Part shown: positions 30,901 to 40,211 of the stretch, piece after piece
Position numbering within the stretch: the first letter of the stretch is position 1
Layout of the letters: each line of letters opens with the position of its first letter
Assembly: GCF_031127815.1 (NCBI RefSeq)
Contig: NZ_JARXHY010000012.1
Span: forward strand, 1 to 64,000
Origin: Pelagicoccus sp. SDUM812003
Lineage (GTDB): Bacteria; Verrucomicrobiota; Verrucomicrobiia; Opitutales; Opitutaceae
DNA: 64,000 nt
Direction of reading: 5' to 3'
Notes under the pieces: generated by a model
Databases searched by the model: none
The model's input: the letters and a program-made list of their open reading frames with translations, nothing else
Told to the model about the DNA's origin: nothing
Made by a program: the position numbers and the translations under genes

Positions 30901-33520
30901 GCAGTTGTTTGTCCTGACGATCGAAGGCGATCTGGGTTCGGGTGGCGCTCAATCACCGGTATCGCTGTCGGGCCTAGAATTCGCGACGAACCTCGAAAGG
31001 CTTTCCGTAATAGAGTCAGACATCGAGGACTTAGCTCCCATTAGTCTTCTGTCCCGTTTGTCCTTCCTGCTGTTTTATAAGACGACTCTACCCGAAATGT
31101 TGGATTTCGGGTCTATGCATTCCTTGGACTACCTGGTGATAGATCACTGCGGACTCGAGCAGACACCAGTGATTCCAGACAGCCTCACAACCTTGAGTTT
31201 GCCCAACAATCAGATCGAACAGCTGGACTCGCTCGAAGGCAAAACGTCGCTGACTGAACTGTATCTCTCTTGGAATGAGATTTCCGACCTTTCATCCCTA
31301 GCCACTTTGACGAATCTGGAGAAGCTCTCTATCGACAACAATCAGGTGCGGGAAATCGATCCCATCAGCAGCTTGGAGTTCCTTGAATCCCTGTTCATTG
31401 GAGACAACCATCTTAGGTCGATAGAAGCACTGGCTGGTCTATCAGCGCTTAAGGAAGTGTATCTGACTAATAACTACATAGACTTTGAGTATGGTAGCGA
31501 TGAGTATAGTCGCTTGGAAACGTTGATCGCTAGAGTGCCAACGGTTCACTTTGAAGGTCAGCTGACGCAAGTGTACAAAGTGGAACCACTTGGCTCGCTG
31601 GTGGGCCAAGCTGGAGCGATTCGGAGGCTTTCGGTTTTTTCAACGACCTTCTGGGACGTTGGATGCGACGCGGAGTGGATCGAAATTCTTGGGGCCGAGC
31701 AGCGCTTTGGGAATGACATCGTCGAGTACCGTATCGCTCCAGCAGCAGAGCTGAGCGAACGCAGAACCGCTACGATAGTGGTCGGCGAGGTAGAGGTACC
31801 CATCACGCAGTACCTAACGGTCGAGATCGAAGACAGGGCTCTTCGATATGCCATTCGTAGCGAACTGGGAATAGCTCGGGAGGAAATACTGGATGTTGAT
31901 CTGGAGAGGCTCACTTATCTCTCCGTAGGCCAAGACAGTTTCCCTGATTCGACATGGAAGGTTGAGAGGCTGGACGGACTGGAGAACGCGAGCAATCTGG
32001 AACACCTAAGCTTGAGGCAACAAAGGGTGGCTAGTCTGACTCCAATCGCGAATCACAAAACTCTGAACTTTCTTCAAATCAGCGAAAACGAGGCGAAGCT
32101 CGGATCGATTGAATCGCTGGAGGAGATGGATAATCTGGAAATCCTCGGTATTTACGGAAGTGGACTTGCTGAATTGCCCACACTGCCAGCGGGGCTAAAG
32201 ACGCTTGCGGCGACTCAGAATGAGATCAGCGATCTCGAGCCGCTAAGGGGGCTAGAGCATTTACGGTACGTGGAAGCGGCGAGGAATGATCTATCGAACC
32301 TGAACGCCTTGAAAGGCCTGACCTCTCTCGAATACCTTTACCTCGCCGAGAATAGAATCGATGATATTTCGGGATTAGCTGGTTTAACCAATTTGGAAGA
32401 GCTGACTATCTTCGGCAACCGAGTGAGGGATTTGCGAAGCCTTTCGGGTTTGCCGAAGTTGAAGGATCTGAATCTCTCTATGAATCACGTGCGAGATCTC
32501 GAGGGACTTGAAGAGTTGCCAAGCTTATTGAAAGCAAACCTGTCTCTTAACTTCGTCGACGCGCCCGAGGGTAGCAGGAATTCAGAAATCGTGCAGAAGC
32601 TGATAGATGAGAGCGTCGGAGTCACTATCGATACTCAGCAGCCCACCGACGCTTATCTCGACTATGAAACGTTCGATACAGGGTATTGGGAGAGCGAATA
32701 CGCAATCGCCGTCTCATCGCTTACCTATTGGTCCGTGTCGGTCGATCAACCTTGGGTCGAGGTTTCGACAACCGAAGGCTTTGGGATCGGTCATTTTACC
32801 ATTTCTCTCGCGGAAAATCCTTCTGATCAGAGTCGTATCGCAACGGTAGTTGTCGAGGGATCCGTTTTGGAGATTAGACAAAATGGTAGTGGTTCTGAAT
32901 TGAGTCTAAGCATCTCTCACCGCGAGATTGGTTTCGAAGCGACACAATTCGAAGTCGAAGTAACCTCGGATGTGCATTGGACTGCTGGGTCTGATAGTAG
33001 CTGGCTTACGCTTCAAGGCAGAGAGGGGTTTGGCAGTTCGGCGATTCGGGTTTCCGTCGCCCCAAATTATTCAAACGCCAAGCGGACTGCAGTGGTGTCG
33101 ATCGGTCCAAAGACGCTCACCGTCGTGCAGAGAGTGGATGCGGAGTATTTTCTGTTCCTAGATACATTGACCGTCGATGCGACTCAGGAGATCAACTGGC
33201 CAGCGGCGGACGCAGATGGGGATGGCGCGTCCAACATCGAGGAGTTCATTATCGGAACCGATCCTTTCGACGCGGCCTCGAAGCCCGTCCTAAAGGTAAC
33301 GATGGCTGACGAGACGCTCAGTCTTCTTTCGAACGTAGGTAGGTCGGGAGTGTCGTTGACCTACGAATACAGCGAAGATATCGTGAATTGGCAGACCTTC
33401 GCGCCAGAAGCGAGTGCGGTCCAGGAAAACGGTCTCGTGAGAGCGAAGGTCACCTATCCCGAGGGAGAATCAGGCCGCTTCTATCGTGTTGGTTTCGATA
33501 GGCAGACTGTATCCGAATAG
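27983..33520 (+). CDS. Giant secreted protein alternating LRR blocks and BACON domains
   Basis: 1845 aa with a signal peptide (MRSPRFALLAFVQLSVAILSASGAE). Five leucine-rich-repeat blocks of the internalin/SDS22 type each start with a helical cap like IPDPNLEAVLREAL...LTDADLATLTFL, at about residues 25-190, 275-525, 611-860, 946-1192 and 1280-1553. Between and after them are six BACON-like beta-sandwiches (about 198-275, 530-611, 863-945, 1198-1280, 1556-1636, 1638-1718), each with a W...TDVDWI-type core and a T-V-G-V-E-I-x-Q ending. A DADGDGASNIEEF linker (about 1742) leads to a short C-terminal beta domain like that of the RCC1-repeat protein. The gene is visibly more AT-rich than its neighbours. 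It is probably a surface adhesin or polysaccharide-binding protein. Confidence 0.88.
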   Translation: MRSPRFALLAFVQLSVAILSASGAEISIPDPNLEAVLREALAKPTGTLTDADLATLTFLDSSGYSLDESERISDLTGLNYAVNLEELRLDYHEIEDLSPLWTLESLLGLSMIHNRIASIGILAAIPQIELIDLRHNQIEGISALWGFDDLGYLDLSSNFIDLDDASTSSVVNHLQGDVADLDLSDQRTKSTEISSHDTVFSSEGGTGSIAVSSSTSWAVSADVDWIEIDPEIVSGFEDGIVPFTVSALPEGDTHRIGKISVEGVSVEISQGEPVTVEVADSVLEQAIRLELDTTVAALTQTHLAALTKLRITAEDFESPDAPLSSLSGLEHATNLEELVVSGSDVSSLQPILNLPNLQTLYIDGGYLSGPIDLSDASSLRFLTLADCGLTSLPSFSSSVVNLSLSGNEIIDLAPLAASTQLEFLSLSYNRISDISPIADLSELRSLYLDNNLIRDVGSLEGLDQLSDLQIYSNHLVSIESLLGLTALSSLGLHYNYLDLSAESLQNEFLQELSGRGVYIANTVQFSPEPILSDSSSTIGAEGGIGEIAVSCSTYWQATTETEWISVVGDASGFGDGVIAYQLEFAPDLMAPRTGAIEVNGVRIEITQDVEVDIPDPVLKSSLRALFGGQTDTIWMTDLASLTSLSINGSSSSTGEALSDLSGLEYAVSLESIDVTYSLIESLDPIRDLSSLRTIRIAHSELLDPGDLSGLVNLNSLDLSSNRLEAVPIVPASIQTLSFTNNQIIDISEVAGLSDLESLSLSGNLIEDISSLIGLDSLKTLYLNGNQVYRTTALRSLVGLQTLGLERNHLDSMVDLEELKDLSNLWISHNYIDFAEPSDRLALDAFKQQGVNFINGTTQNPNVTSIGPILTQIGQAGGSRTLSVAANSYWSASTDVDWITVVDGEERFSSGTLTLEIAAAPDLESSRTGTVKVGDNELSVAQYLDAPPLDPVVEKSVRIALDKPEGQLLEPDMEQLFVLTIEGDLGSGGAQSPVSLSGLEFATNLERLSVIESDIEDLAPISLLSRLSFLLFYKTTLPEMLDFGSMHSLDYLVIDHCGLEQTPVIPDSLTTLSLPNNQIEQLDSLEGKTSLTELYLSWNEISDLSSLATLTNLEKLSIDNNQVREIDPISSLEFLESLFIGDNHLRSIEALAGLSALKEVYLTNNYIDFEYGSDEYSRLETLIARVPTVHFEGQLTQVYKVEPLGSLVGQAGAIRRLSVFSTTFWDVGCDAEWIEILGAEQRFGNDIVEYRIAPAAELSERRTATIVVGEVEVPITQYLTVEIEDRALRYAIRSELGIAREEILDVDLERLTYLSVGQDSFPDSTWKVERLDGLENASNLEHLSLRQQRVASLTPIANHKTLNFLQISENEAKLGSIESLEEMDNLEILGIYGSGLAELPTLPAGLKTLAATQNEISDLEPLRGLEHLRYVEAARNDLSNLNALKGLTSLEYLYLAENRIDDISGLAGLTNLEELTIFGNRVRDLRSLSGLPKLKDLNLSMNHVRDLEGLEELPSLLKANLSLNFVDAPEGSRNSEIVQKLIDESVGVTIDTQQPTDAYLDYETFDTGYWESEYAIAVSSLTYWSVSVDQPWVEVSTTEGFGIGHFTISLAENPSDQSRIATVVVEGSVLEIRQNGSGSELSLSISHREIGFEATQFEVEVTSDVHWTAGSDSSWLTLQGREGFGSSAIRVSVAPNYSNAKRTAVVSIGPKTLTVVQRVDAEYFLFLDTLTVDATQEINWPAADADGDGASNIEEFIIGTDPFDAASKPVLKVTMADETLSLLSNVGRSGVSLTYEYSEDIVNWQTFAPEASAVQENGLVRAKVTYPEGESGRFYRVGFDRQTVSE

Positions 33521-33553
33521 TGGATGCTTTGGGGGATTTAAGACTTCGTCAAC

Positions 33554-34786
33554 TCAATATCCTTGCCGAACCACGCGGTTGATATTTAGCACGAGCAGAG
33601 CGGTGGCGATGATGATGCCGCTAACGATGTAGCCGAGCGTACCGTAGCGCTCTAGCGTTCCATCTGGCGATTGCGCCACGACCAGGCCTGCGATGATGGC
33701 GGCGAAACCGCCAGCCGCCTGCTGAATCGATGAGTTGACGCTCATGCATGTCCCTCGGTCTGCGGGGGCCGGCACTGCCGTCAGCAAGGTTTGAGCGGCG
33801 ATCATTCGGGTGGATACGCCGATATAGAGGAAAGCGTTGAGCGCGATCACCAGCCAAAGCGGAGTGGGGCCGAGGTGAGTGAAAATGAGAATGAACACCA
33901 TGGCGAGGGTTGAGCCGATGAGAAAGACCTGTAGCCTGCCGAGGCTGTCAGCTAGTCGGCCAGCGATGGGACCTGTGACTAAGGTGCAGGCTCCGGCGAC
34001 CATGTACATGAGCGGGAGGCTATCGAGTTCGATTTTCAGATTCCCGACTGCGAAGGCGCTTGCGAAGGGCATCAGCATGTACCCGCCTGAGGAAAGCAGC
34101 GTCACCGTGGCGAAGCCTTGCAGATAACGGCGATTCGCCAGAGCTTTTCCGAGTTTGCGAAACGGATTTCTCATCTGCGGCTGTTCGAGGTGGGCATTGA
34201 TCGGGCGCATGAAGCAGATGATCAGCACGATGACCACGAGACTGAGAGCGACAATTGCCAGGAAGGGCATGTGCCAGTCGAAATGCGTGGCGAGTAAAAG
34301 ACCGATCGGCAGTCCGAAGATTTGACTGGCGGAGAACGCCATCTGCACGAAGCCGAGCACGCGACCGCGTTTCTCAAGGGGAAAGAGGTCCGTTACAATC
34401 GCGAAGCCGATGGAGCTCATCACGCCTCCGAAGAAGCCAGTTAGGGTCCGCGCGATCAGCAAGGTTTCGTAGTTTGGCGCAAGCCCGCAAAAGAGGGTGC
34501 CGACGATGAAACCTCCGTAAAAGAACAGGAGCATGCGCTTCCGGTCGAATCGATCCGCGAACCCAGCCGCTAGAAAAGCGGATATGCCCGCGGAGAAGGC
34601 GTAGGCGGAAACCACATGTCCGAATTGCTCGGTGGTGATGGAAAGCTCCTGCAGGAGGATCGCTCCAAGGGGAGAGAGCACCATGAAGTCCAGCACCACG
34701 GTGAACTGGATGATGGCGAGAAGCGCGATGGCAAACTTCTGGTAGCCGCTAAATGAAGCGTCTTTGGGGTTGTGTACTCTCTTCAA
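33554..34786 (-). CDS. MFS transporter (drug/sugar efflux type)
   Basis: 410 aa with 12 predicted membrane helices. The motif between helices 2 and 3, GFADRFDRKRMLLF, is MFS motif A, and LTGFFGGVMSSIG in the fourth helix region resembles the motif found in drug/proton antiporters. LGFVQMAFSASQIFGLPIGL fits the antiporter motif C region. It belongs to the AraJ/YdhP-like proton antiporters that export arabinose-type sugars or drugs. It is convergent with the LRR-BACON gene, with no same-strand partner. The substrate cannot be predicted. Confidence 0.9.
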   Translation of the reverse strand: MKRVHNPKDASFSGYQKFAIALLAIIQFTVVLDFMVLSPLGAILLQELSITTEQFGHVVSAYAFSAGISAFLAAGFADRFDRKRMLLFFYGGFIVGTLFCGLAPNYETLLIARTLTGFFGGVMSSIGFAIVTDLFPLEKRGRVLGFVQMAFSASQIFGLPIGLLLATHFDWHMPFLAIVALSLVVIVLIICFMRPINAHLEQPQMRNPFRKLGKALANRRYLQGFATVTLLSSGGYMLMPFASAFAVGNLKIELDSLPLMYMVAGACTLVTGPIAGRLADSLGRLQVFLIGSTLAMVFILIFTHLGPTPLWLVIALNAFLYIGVSTRMIAAQTLLTAVPAPADRGTCMSVNSSIQQAAGGFAAIIAGLVVAQSPDGTLERYGTLGYIVSGIIIATALLVLNINRVVRQGY

Positions 34787-35314
34787 ATTAACCCGGACCT
34801 AACACAGCGATGGCTCCGCGGCGAGAGCGTAGGGAGGACAAACGGGTAAATAGTGAGGACTCTGGCAGGCGCCCAAACGTGAAGTCGAATGGGGTCTAGC
34901 ATAACTCACAGTGGACCACCTCCGCTTTCGATCGATTCGGTCTTATAGCAACCTTCTGATATCGGAAACTGGTTTCTGGGTCAACAACTGTATCCGTCAG
35001 ATTGTGACGTAGCAGCGTTTGTTAGGTTTTATGCCTCGATAGGACGTATTCAAAAGTCAGCGATCTTGGACACGCATTGAGGTTGTGTTTAATGACTTCG
35101 AACGTCGATTTCGCTGAATAGCAATGCGTGGACGTATGTATCCATAAAACCATACGGATTGGTGTATCGCCAATTCAGCTACGCAAGGCAAATGACCTAC
35201 ATGTATATTCCTAATGGTAGAAAAAGAACCATTTCTGCTGGCATGATGGGTAGAATGCCCTATCGATAATGTCGCCGTTTCCCGCCTGTCTCCAATTCAA
35301 CCTCCTCTTGTGCC
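34787..35314. other. Intergenic region of 528 bp upstream of the coiled-coil operon
   Basis: This is the longest gene-free stretch and is more AT-rich than the flanks. It contains the divergent promoter regions of the MFS gene and the three-gene coiled-coil operon. A 6-bp inverted repeat AATGGT/ACCATT (35213-35218 and 35228-35233, 9-nt A-rich spacer) lies about 80 bp before the operon start, and a TAGAAT hexamer at 35251-35256 could be a -10 box. No coding frame or RNA gene was recognised. Confidence 0.5.
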
Positions 35315-37633
35315 ATGAGCGATGGAACACCTGACTATCTGGTGCCGCGTATGGGTGACCTTCCTGTGTCCTCTTCGCGATTTTATCAAACTGCTTCTAT
35401 CACTCGCATGCGTGTGCCGCCTTCAGCCGATGGCGGACAGCCGCTCGAACTGAGGCCGATTGAAGGATCGATTCCCGCCCCGAGACCTGGTTCCTTTTCG
35501 ACGGGCCTGCCCGCAGAAGGCGTGCTACTAACGCACGAACAGAGTTGGATCATACAAGGCACGGCCCTCGGCCCGCTTTTGCACAGCGTTTGTCTTGCTC
35601 CGGGAGAAATCACGCAAATCGCAGTCAGCAACCGAACAAGGAGCGTATTGGAAAACTCGGTCGATAAAGGGCTGCAACAGGAAAACCTCGCCCAAAGCAG
35701 CGACTCCACGAGTTCGTTGCACGAGTCGGAAGACGCCAAGACCAAAGATTCGCAATCGGGAAGTTCGGTCGCTTCCAGTAGCAGCATGTCGAGCGAGGCT
35801 GGGGTTGGCGGTTTGCTTGGGGGCCTGGGCGTCTCAGCGGGTGGAGGGTCGAATCTCGCGGCGAGCAACCAAGCCAGCGTCAGTACCGGGAATCGATCCG
35901 TTGCCGATCAGTCTAGCCAGTCGTTGCACCAACGCGCTCAGGTGGAGGCGAGACTGGCCCGGGCCCGTCACACCGCGTCCATCCGTGAAGTATCGGAGTC
36001 GGATAGCTTGTCTCTCGAATCGCGGGTGGTGGCTAACTACAACCACATGCACGCCTTGACGATGCAGTACTTCGAGGTCGATCAGGTATACCGGCTTCGG
36101 ACGCGTGTCACCAGCGCGGAACGGCTCATCTTTTTGCCGATCCGCCAAATCGATTTTCTCAATGAATCGGAAACCAAAGCCGCGATTCTTCGCTATGAGA
36201 AGCCCCTCATTGAGGCGACTCGCGACTTGGGCCTAGATCGCTTGGCGGCGAAGATCCAAGCGGAGGGCTGGAAATTCGAGAAGGAACAGGCGAAGGCGGC
36301 TCGGGAAAAAACGAAACGCCAGGTCCCGAGTGCACCGACTAATCTCACGGTGTCAGCCGGTGATGAAGGCGCCGTGCTTAGCGCGGAAGAGGTAATTGTC
36401 GATGTCGACCTCGAACGTGAAAAGCTGGAAGAGGCAGGAGCGGTATCCAACATACAAAGACTAGAGAACAAACTAAAGGATACGCGGGCCGATCTCACTG
36501 AGGAGCGTAAGATCAGAATCGCTGCCGAAGATCGCGTTCTTGAAGCACGGGATTCCTTGCGGGAAGCAGGCGACATCGGCTTGGCGGCGCGAGCGAGGCT
36601 TCAGCGTGAACTCTCGACTGCGAAGGCGGAGAAGATCGCGGCAGAGCAGAAGATTGAAACGATCAAGAAAAACATCGATGAACTAAGGGCAAGGCTTCAG
36701 CGCGAACGTCGTGTCGAAGCGGATACAGAAGCGGCGGAGAGCATTAGTTTCAAGGAAATGTGCGAATTGATGGACGAGCATCGCGTCGCCCTCAACCAAG
36801 GGCTTTGGCTTCGCCTGGCTCCGAGTACGACCTCGGCGTTTCTTCGTGGTCGAGTAGCCCGGGGCGAATCCTTGGGAGATACTGTCGATCCCAATCCGGT
36901 CGCCGTCTCGGGTAACTATCTGGGCTTTCGCTGGCGCTTTGCTGACGACGACGCGGCGACCACGTTTGAAAAGCAATACCTCAGCAGCGTTGAGCTCGAA
37001 GACAGCGTAGCGCTTTCTACGGGCGGCGTATTCGGCGAAGCAGTACTTGGCGAATCGAACGCTTCCGAAAAGATCGATCTCACCCGATTCTGGAACTGGA
37101 AAGACGCTCTCCCACCAATCATGCCCGCTGAGATCGGTCCGCTGGGACAGCAAAAACTGGATACGCTGCAGACGGCCTCGCCCGCCAGCGTGCCAGATTC
37201 GAAAGTCGACCCGGGCCCGATTTCGTTCCCTCAAGTCGCCTCTGGTATTCCTTCCATAACTGCGGCCTTGTCGAATCCCGATCTTTTCCGCGACATGAGC
37301 GGCAAGGAGACGACCGCCGCCCTCGCGAAATCGGCCCTCGAGCTATCTTCCGCAGGCGCCAGCGAGGCAGGGCGACTCGCCAGCGAGAACTACAAGAAAT
37401 TCCTTTCCCTGCAACGAGCGGTTGCTTCATCGGTTTTGGACGCCACGAAGCAGAAGGATCTCGACCCGACCATCGCTGGTGGCGTCCTAAACTCGGAAGA
37501 ATCCGCCCTCGGCGTCGCCGATAAGACAGAGGAAACGAGCGAGGACAGCGGGGGCGACGAAGAACTCGATGTCGTTTTTGAACCGGAGGAAACAACCGAC
37601 AGCACTCCAGCCCCGAACCCCTCGAATCCATGA
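35315..37633 (+). CDS. Uncharacterised coiled-coil protein, paralogue A
   Basis: 772 aa, no signal peptide or membrane segment. Order: an N-terminal region with GPLLHSVCLAPGEITQIA (residues 87-103); a Ser/Gly-rich low-complexity tract (about 145-200, including SSVASSSSMSS and GGLLGGLGVSAGGG); a highly conserved block RVVANYNHMHALTMQYFEV (237-255) then AERLIFLP (268-275); a coiled coil rich in Glu, Lys and Arg (about 365-475); NQGLWLRLAPS and SGNYLGFRWRF (494-542); TGGVFGEAVLGESNASEKIDLT (569-590); and a C-terminal FRDMSGKETTAAL (658-670). The next gene encodes a paralogue with the same order of blocks and overlaps it by 4 bp (ATGA). I do not recognise the family. The absence of export signals suggests a cytoplasmic scaffold or a substrate of a dedicated secretion machine. 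Confidence 0.85.
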   Translation: MSDGTPDYLVPRMGDLPVSSSRFYQTASITRMRVPPSADGGQPLELRPIEGSIPAPRPGSFSTGLPAEGVLLTHEQSWIIQGTALGPLLHSVCLAPGEITQIAVSNRTRSVLENSVDKGLQQENLAQSSDSTSSLHESEDAKTKDSQSGSSVASSSSMSSEAGVGGLLGGLGVSAGGGSNLAASNQASVSTGNRSVADQSSQSLHQRAQVEARLARARHTASIREVSESDSLSLESRVVANYNHMHALTMQYFEVDQVYRLRTRVTSAERLIFLPIRQIDFLNESETKAAILRYEKPLIEATRDLGLDRLAAKIQAEGWKFEKEQAKAAREKTKRQVPSAPTNLTVSAGDEGAVLSAEEVIVDVDLEREKLEEAGAVSNIQRLENKLKDTRADLTEERKIRIAAEDRVLEARDSLREAGDIGLAARARLQRELSTAKAEKIAAEQKIETIKKNIDELRARLQRERRVEADTEAAESISFKEMCELMDEHRVALNQGLWLRLAPSTTSAFLRGRVARGESLGDTVDPNPVAVSGNYLGFRWRFADDDAATTFEKQYLSSVELEDSVALSTGGVFGEAVLGESNASEKIDLTRFWNWKDALPPIMPAEIGPLGQQKLDTLQTASPASVPDSKVDPGPISFPQVASGIPSITAALSNPDLFRDMSGKETTAALAKSALELSSAGASEAGRLASENYKKFLSLQRAVASSVLDATKQKDLDPTIAGGVLNSEESALGVADKTEETSEDSGGDEELDVVFEPEETTDSTPAPNPSNP

Positions 37634-40188
37634 GCGCCGCACGATCAAACACTTGGCAAAACGCCGTCGACAAGCACTTCGCCCGTGCTCGCAGACAGGA
37701 GAAAGAAAGCGGCGACCGATTTGCCCCCAACGTGGATTTGCCACTGTCGCACGTGAAGGTCTACGAGACGCTGACCATTACGGAAGTCGATCCGCAGGCC
37801 GAGCAAACGGCGGAGCTGGACCAGCCTGTCGATCTCTTGCAGGTCGATCCATCCGCTCCGTTGATCGGTGGTCCGGCGGTTGGCGTCATCTTGCGCTACG
37901 AGCAAGCGTGGCGCATGAAAGGACTCTCGCTCGGGCGCTTGTTGCACTCGCTTAGCTTAGCGCCGGGAGAGGTCACTCAAGTGGCCATGGTCGATTGGGA
38001 GCGAGGCACTCGAGCTGGAACATCCGAGGATGTGGATGAGGCGGAAGACGCTTCAAAGTCCGCCAGTCGCGATCGCATGTCCCATGAAGTGACTCAAGCA
38101 GTCGAGAGTGAGGTCACTGCCGGTGGTTCGTCGACCCTCTCTTCCAATACCCAAGTGGATGGAGGCATCGGCGGCGTGCTGGGTTTTCTCGGGGGCAGCG
38201 CTTCGGCATCTGCCAATTCCGGGATCGCTACCAGCGCGAACTGGAGCACAGGCTCTCGAAACGCCAGCGCGGATTCGTTGCAGAAGATCAGAGAAAAGAC
38301 CGCTCAACACGCGGCCAATACGCGATCTCGCAAGGCCACGCTGGTGCAGGAAGTTTCCGAAACTCAGACCGAGCAATTTAAGACGCGAGTGGTGGCAAAC
38401 TACAATCACATGCACTCGCTCAACATGCAGTACTTCGAGGTGCTGCAAGTGTATGAGCTAGCGACCCGGCCAGTGAAAGCTGAGCGCTGTCTATTTCTGC
38501 CCATGCAGGTGATGACGTTCGATGATGAAACTGTGAGGGACTTCTCAAAGCCGCTCTCGAAGGCAGCTTTCGCCATGGGCATGCCAGTCTTGGCCGAAGC
38601 CATTCTCCATTTCGGGCTGACTCAGGAACAGAGTGAAAAACAGATCGAGTCCCACCTCACCAAAGTCAGCTTAGCGAAAAGAAGTATTCAAGCATCGACT
38701 ACGAATCTTGAAAGAGCCAAGGGGAACGTGAGCCGTTTGGAAACGGAGCTTCCTCGCTCGCAGAGGACCCTTGACGATGCGAATACCAAACTTTCCGAGT
38801 TGCTCCAAGAATTGGATACGATCGAACGCAGGCAAGTGGAACTTCGATCGGAGAAGGATCAGCTCGCGAAGAGCCAAAGAGAAACGAGAAAATCCAAACA
38901 GCAGCTCGATCGGTCGATTCAGAAGGCTCTCGATGAAGTCAACCGATTCAGGATCCCGGGGATGCAAACGTTTCACTCGATCTCGGAAGTCGAGTCTTTC
39001 TTCGAAAATTCAGCGTTTAGCGGCATAGCCGGATCGATCCGTCCCACTCTGGCAAAGGTCCGTGCGGAAGAAGCGGCGATTGAAACCCAAATGGCTAAAA
39101 ACAAAAGCCTAGAACTCGCCATCACGAACGCGCAAGCGGCCCTTGTGGCTCAGAGCGCTAACCTGAAGACAGCAGCGCAATCGGCCCGCCGGACGTTAAC
39201 AGCGGCTGAAACGGTCCACTCAAAAGTGAAGTCTCGGCTTATCGCAGAAAAGAAGGCGGTCACCACCGCCAGAGAACAACTGGTCGCAGCCAAGGAAACG
39301 TTTGAGGAAGCCCAGAGGTTACACGCCGCAGCGATCGCCGGATCAGAAACGAAAAGCGAAGATCTCAAGTCGCGGCTAAACGCTCGAAAACTGGAATTCA
39401 ATCAAGCCATTTGGGCTCAGTTCGATCCCTCGTCGGTCGAGGCAATTCTGGCGGGCCGCGGTCATCAAGGCTTCTCGCTCATCGACACGGTGAATCCGAA
39501 GCCCATGGCCATCATCGGGACCTACGTCGGATTCCGTTGGGGCTTTCCAGACGACAAAGCGGGCGTCGCCGCGGAAAAGGAATTTTCCAAACGTTACCTC
39601 GATGACTTCAGTGATGCCGCATTGGATACACATGTTCTGCCTACCGGAGGCGTCTTCGCGGAGGCGGTACTGGGTCGAGCGAATGCGGCGGAGAAACTGG
39701 ACATCACCCGCTACTGGCATTGGGACAAGGATACGATTCCGATTCAGCCGACCGCCATTCGCAAGCTCACCCAGCAGCGCCATGCGGCGAGAGCCCAAGC
39801 CAATCCAGGCGCGCTCGGCGATCCGGTCGTCCGAACGGAGGCCTTGCCGACTGCTCCGCCTGGTCCTGGGCACGAGATGGCGAACGTCATCGCGGCCTCC
39901 GCGTTTCGCGATATGAGCGGATCGGGAGTGATCAAAGATCTGCTCGAAGCTGGCCAGAAAGCGGCGAAGGATGGAAGCGCCAACGCCCAGGAACTCGCCC
40001 ATAAAAATATCTCGGAGTACATCGATCATATCGAGCAGCTGCTGCCCGAAGTGACCAATCTGATCGGTAGTGGAAAACTGGATCCCTCCACCATGGGAGC
40101 CCTAAACAACGCCTTGGGCGAAGGGGGAGCGATCAACCCGGAAGCTCTCCTAGGGCTGGCATCCGAAGCCGGTCTCATGGCGCTCTAA
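37630..40188 (+). CDS. Uncharacterised coiled-coil protein, paralogue B
   Basis: 852 aa, no signal peptide. It shares every conserved block with paralogue A: GRLLHSLSLAPGEVTQVA (102-119), a Ser/Gly/Ala-rich tract (about 163-212), RVVANYNHMHSLNMQYFEV (253-271), AERCLFLP (284-291), a long coiled coil in two parts (about 335-440 and 475-585), NQAIWAQFDPS with GTYVGFRWGFP (591-640), TGGVFAEAVLGRANAAEKLDIT (672-693) and FRDMSG near the C-terminus. The coiled coil is about 100 residues longer than in A. Its start overlaps the stop of gene A (ATGA), so both are made in coupled fashion, as expected for subunits of one complex. The function is unknown. Confidence 0.85.
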   Translation: MSAARSNTWQNAVDKHFARARRQEKESGDRFAPNVDLPLSHVKVYETLTITEVDPQAEQTAELDQPVDLLQVDPSAPLIGGPAVGVILRYEQAWRMKGLSLGRLLHSLSLAPGEVTQVAMVDWERGTRAGTSEDVDEAEDASKSASRDRMSHEVTQAVESEVTAGGSSTLSSNTQVDGGIGGVLGFLGGSASASANSGIATSANWSTGSRNASADSLQKIREKTAQHAANTRSRKATLVQEVSETQTEQFKTRVVANYNHMHSLNMQYFEVLQVYELATRPVKAERCLFLPMQVMTFDDETVRDFSKPLSKAAFAMGMPVLAEAILHFGLTQEQSEKQIESHLTKVSLAKRSIQASTTNLERAKGNVSRLETELPRSQRTLDDANTKLSELLQELDTIERRQVELRSEKDQLAKSQRETRKSKQQLDRSIQKALDEVNRFRIPGMQTFHSISEVESFFENSAFSGIAGSIRPTLAKVRAEEAAIETQMAKNKSLELAITNAQAALVAQSANLKTAAQSARRTLTAAETVHSKVKSRLIAEKKAVTTAREQLVAAKETFEEAQRLHAAAIAGSETKSEDLKSRLNARKLEFNQAIWAQFDPSSVEAILAGRGHQGFSLIDTVNPKPMAIIGTYVGFRWGFPDDKAGVAAEKEFSKRYLDDFSDAALDTHVLPTGGVFAEAVLGRANAAEKLDITRYWHWDKDTIPIQPTAIRKLTQQRHAARAQANPGALGDPVVRTEALPTAPPGPGHEMANVIAASAFRDMSGSGVIKDLLEAGQKAAKDGSANAQELAHKNISEYIDHIEQLLPEVTNLIGSGKLDPSTMGALNNALGEGGAINPEALLGLASEAGLMAL

Positions 40189-40211
40189 AAGAAACAAGAG
40201 GAGATATTGCC

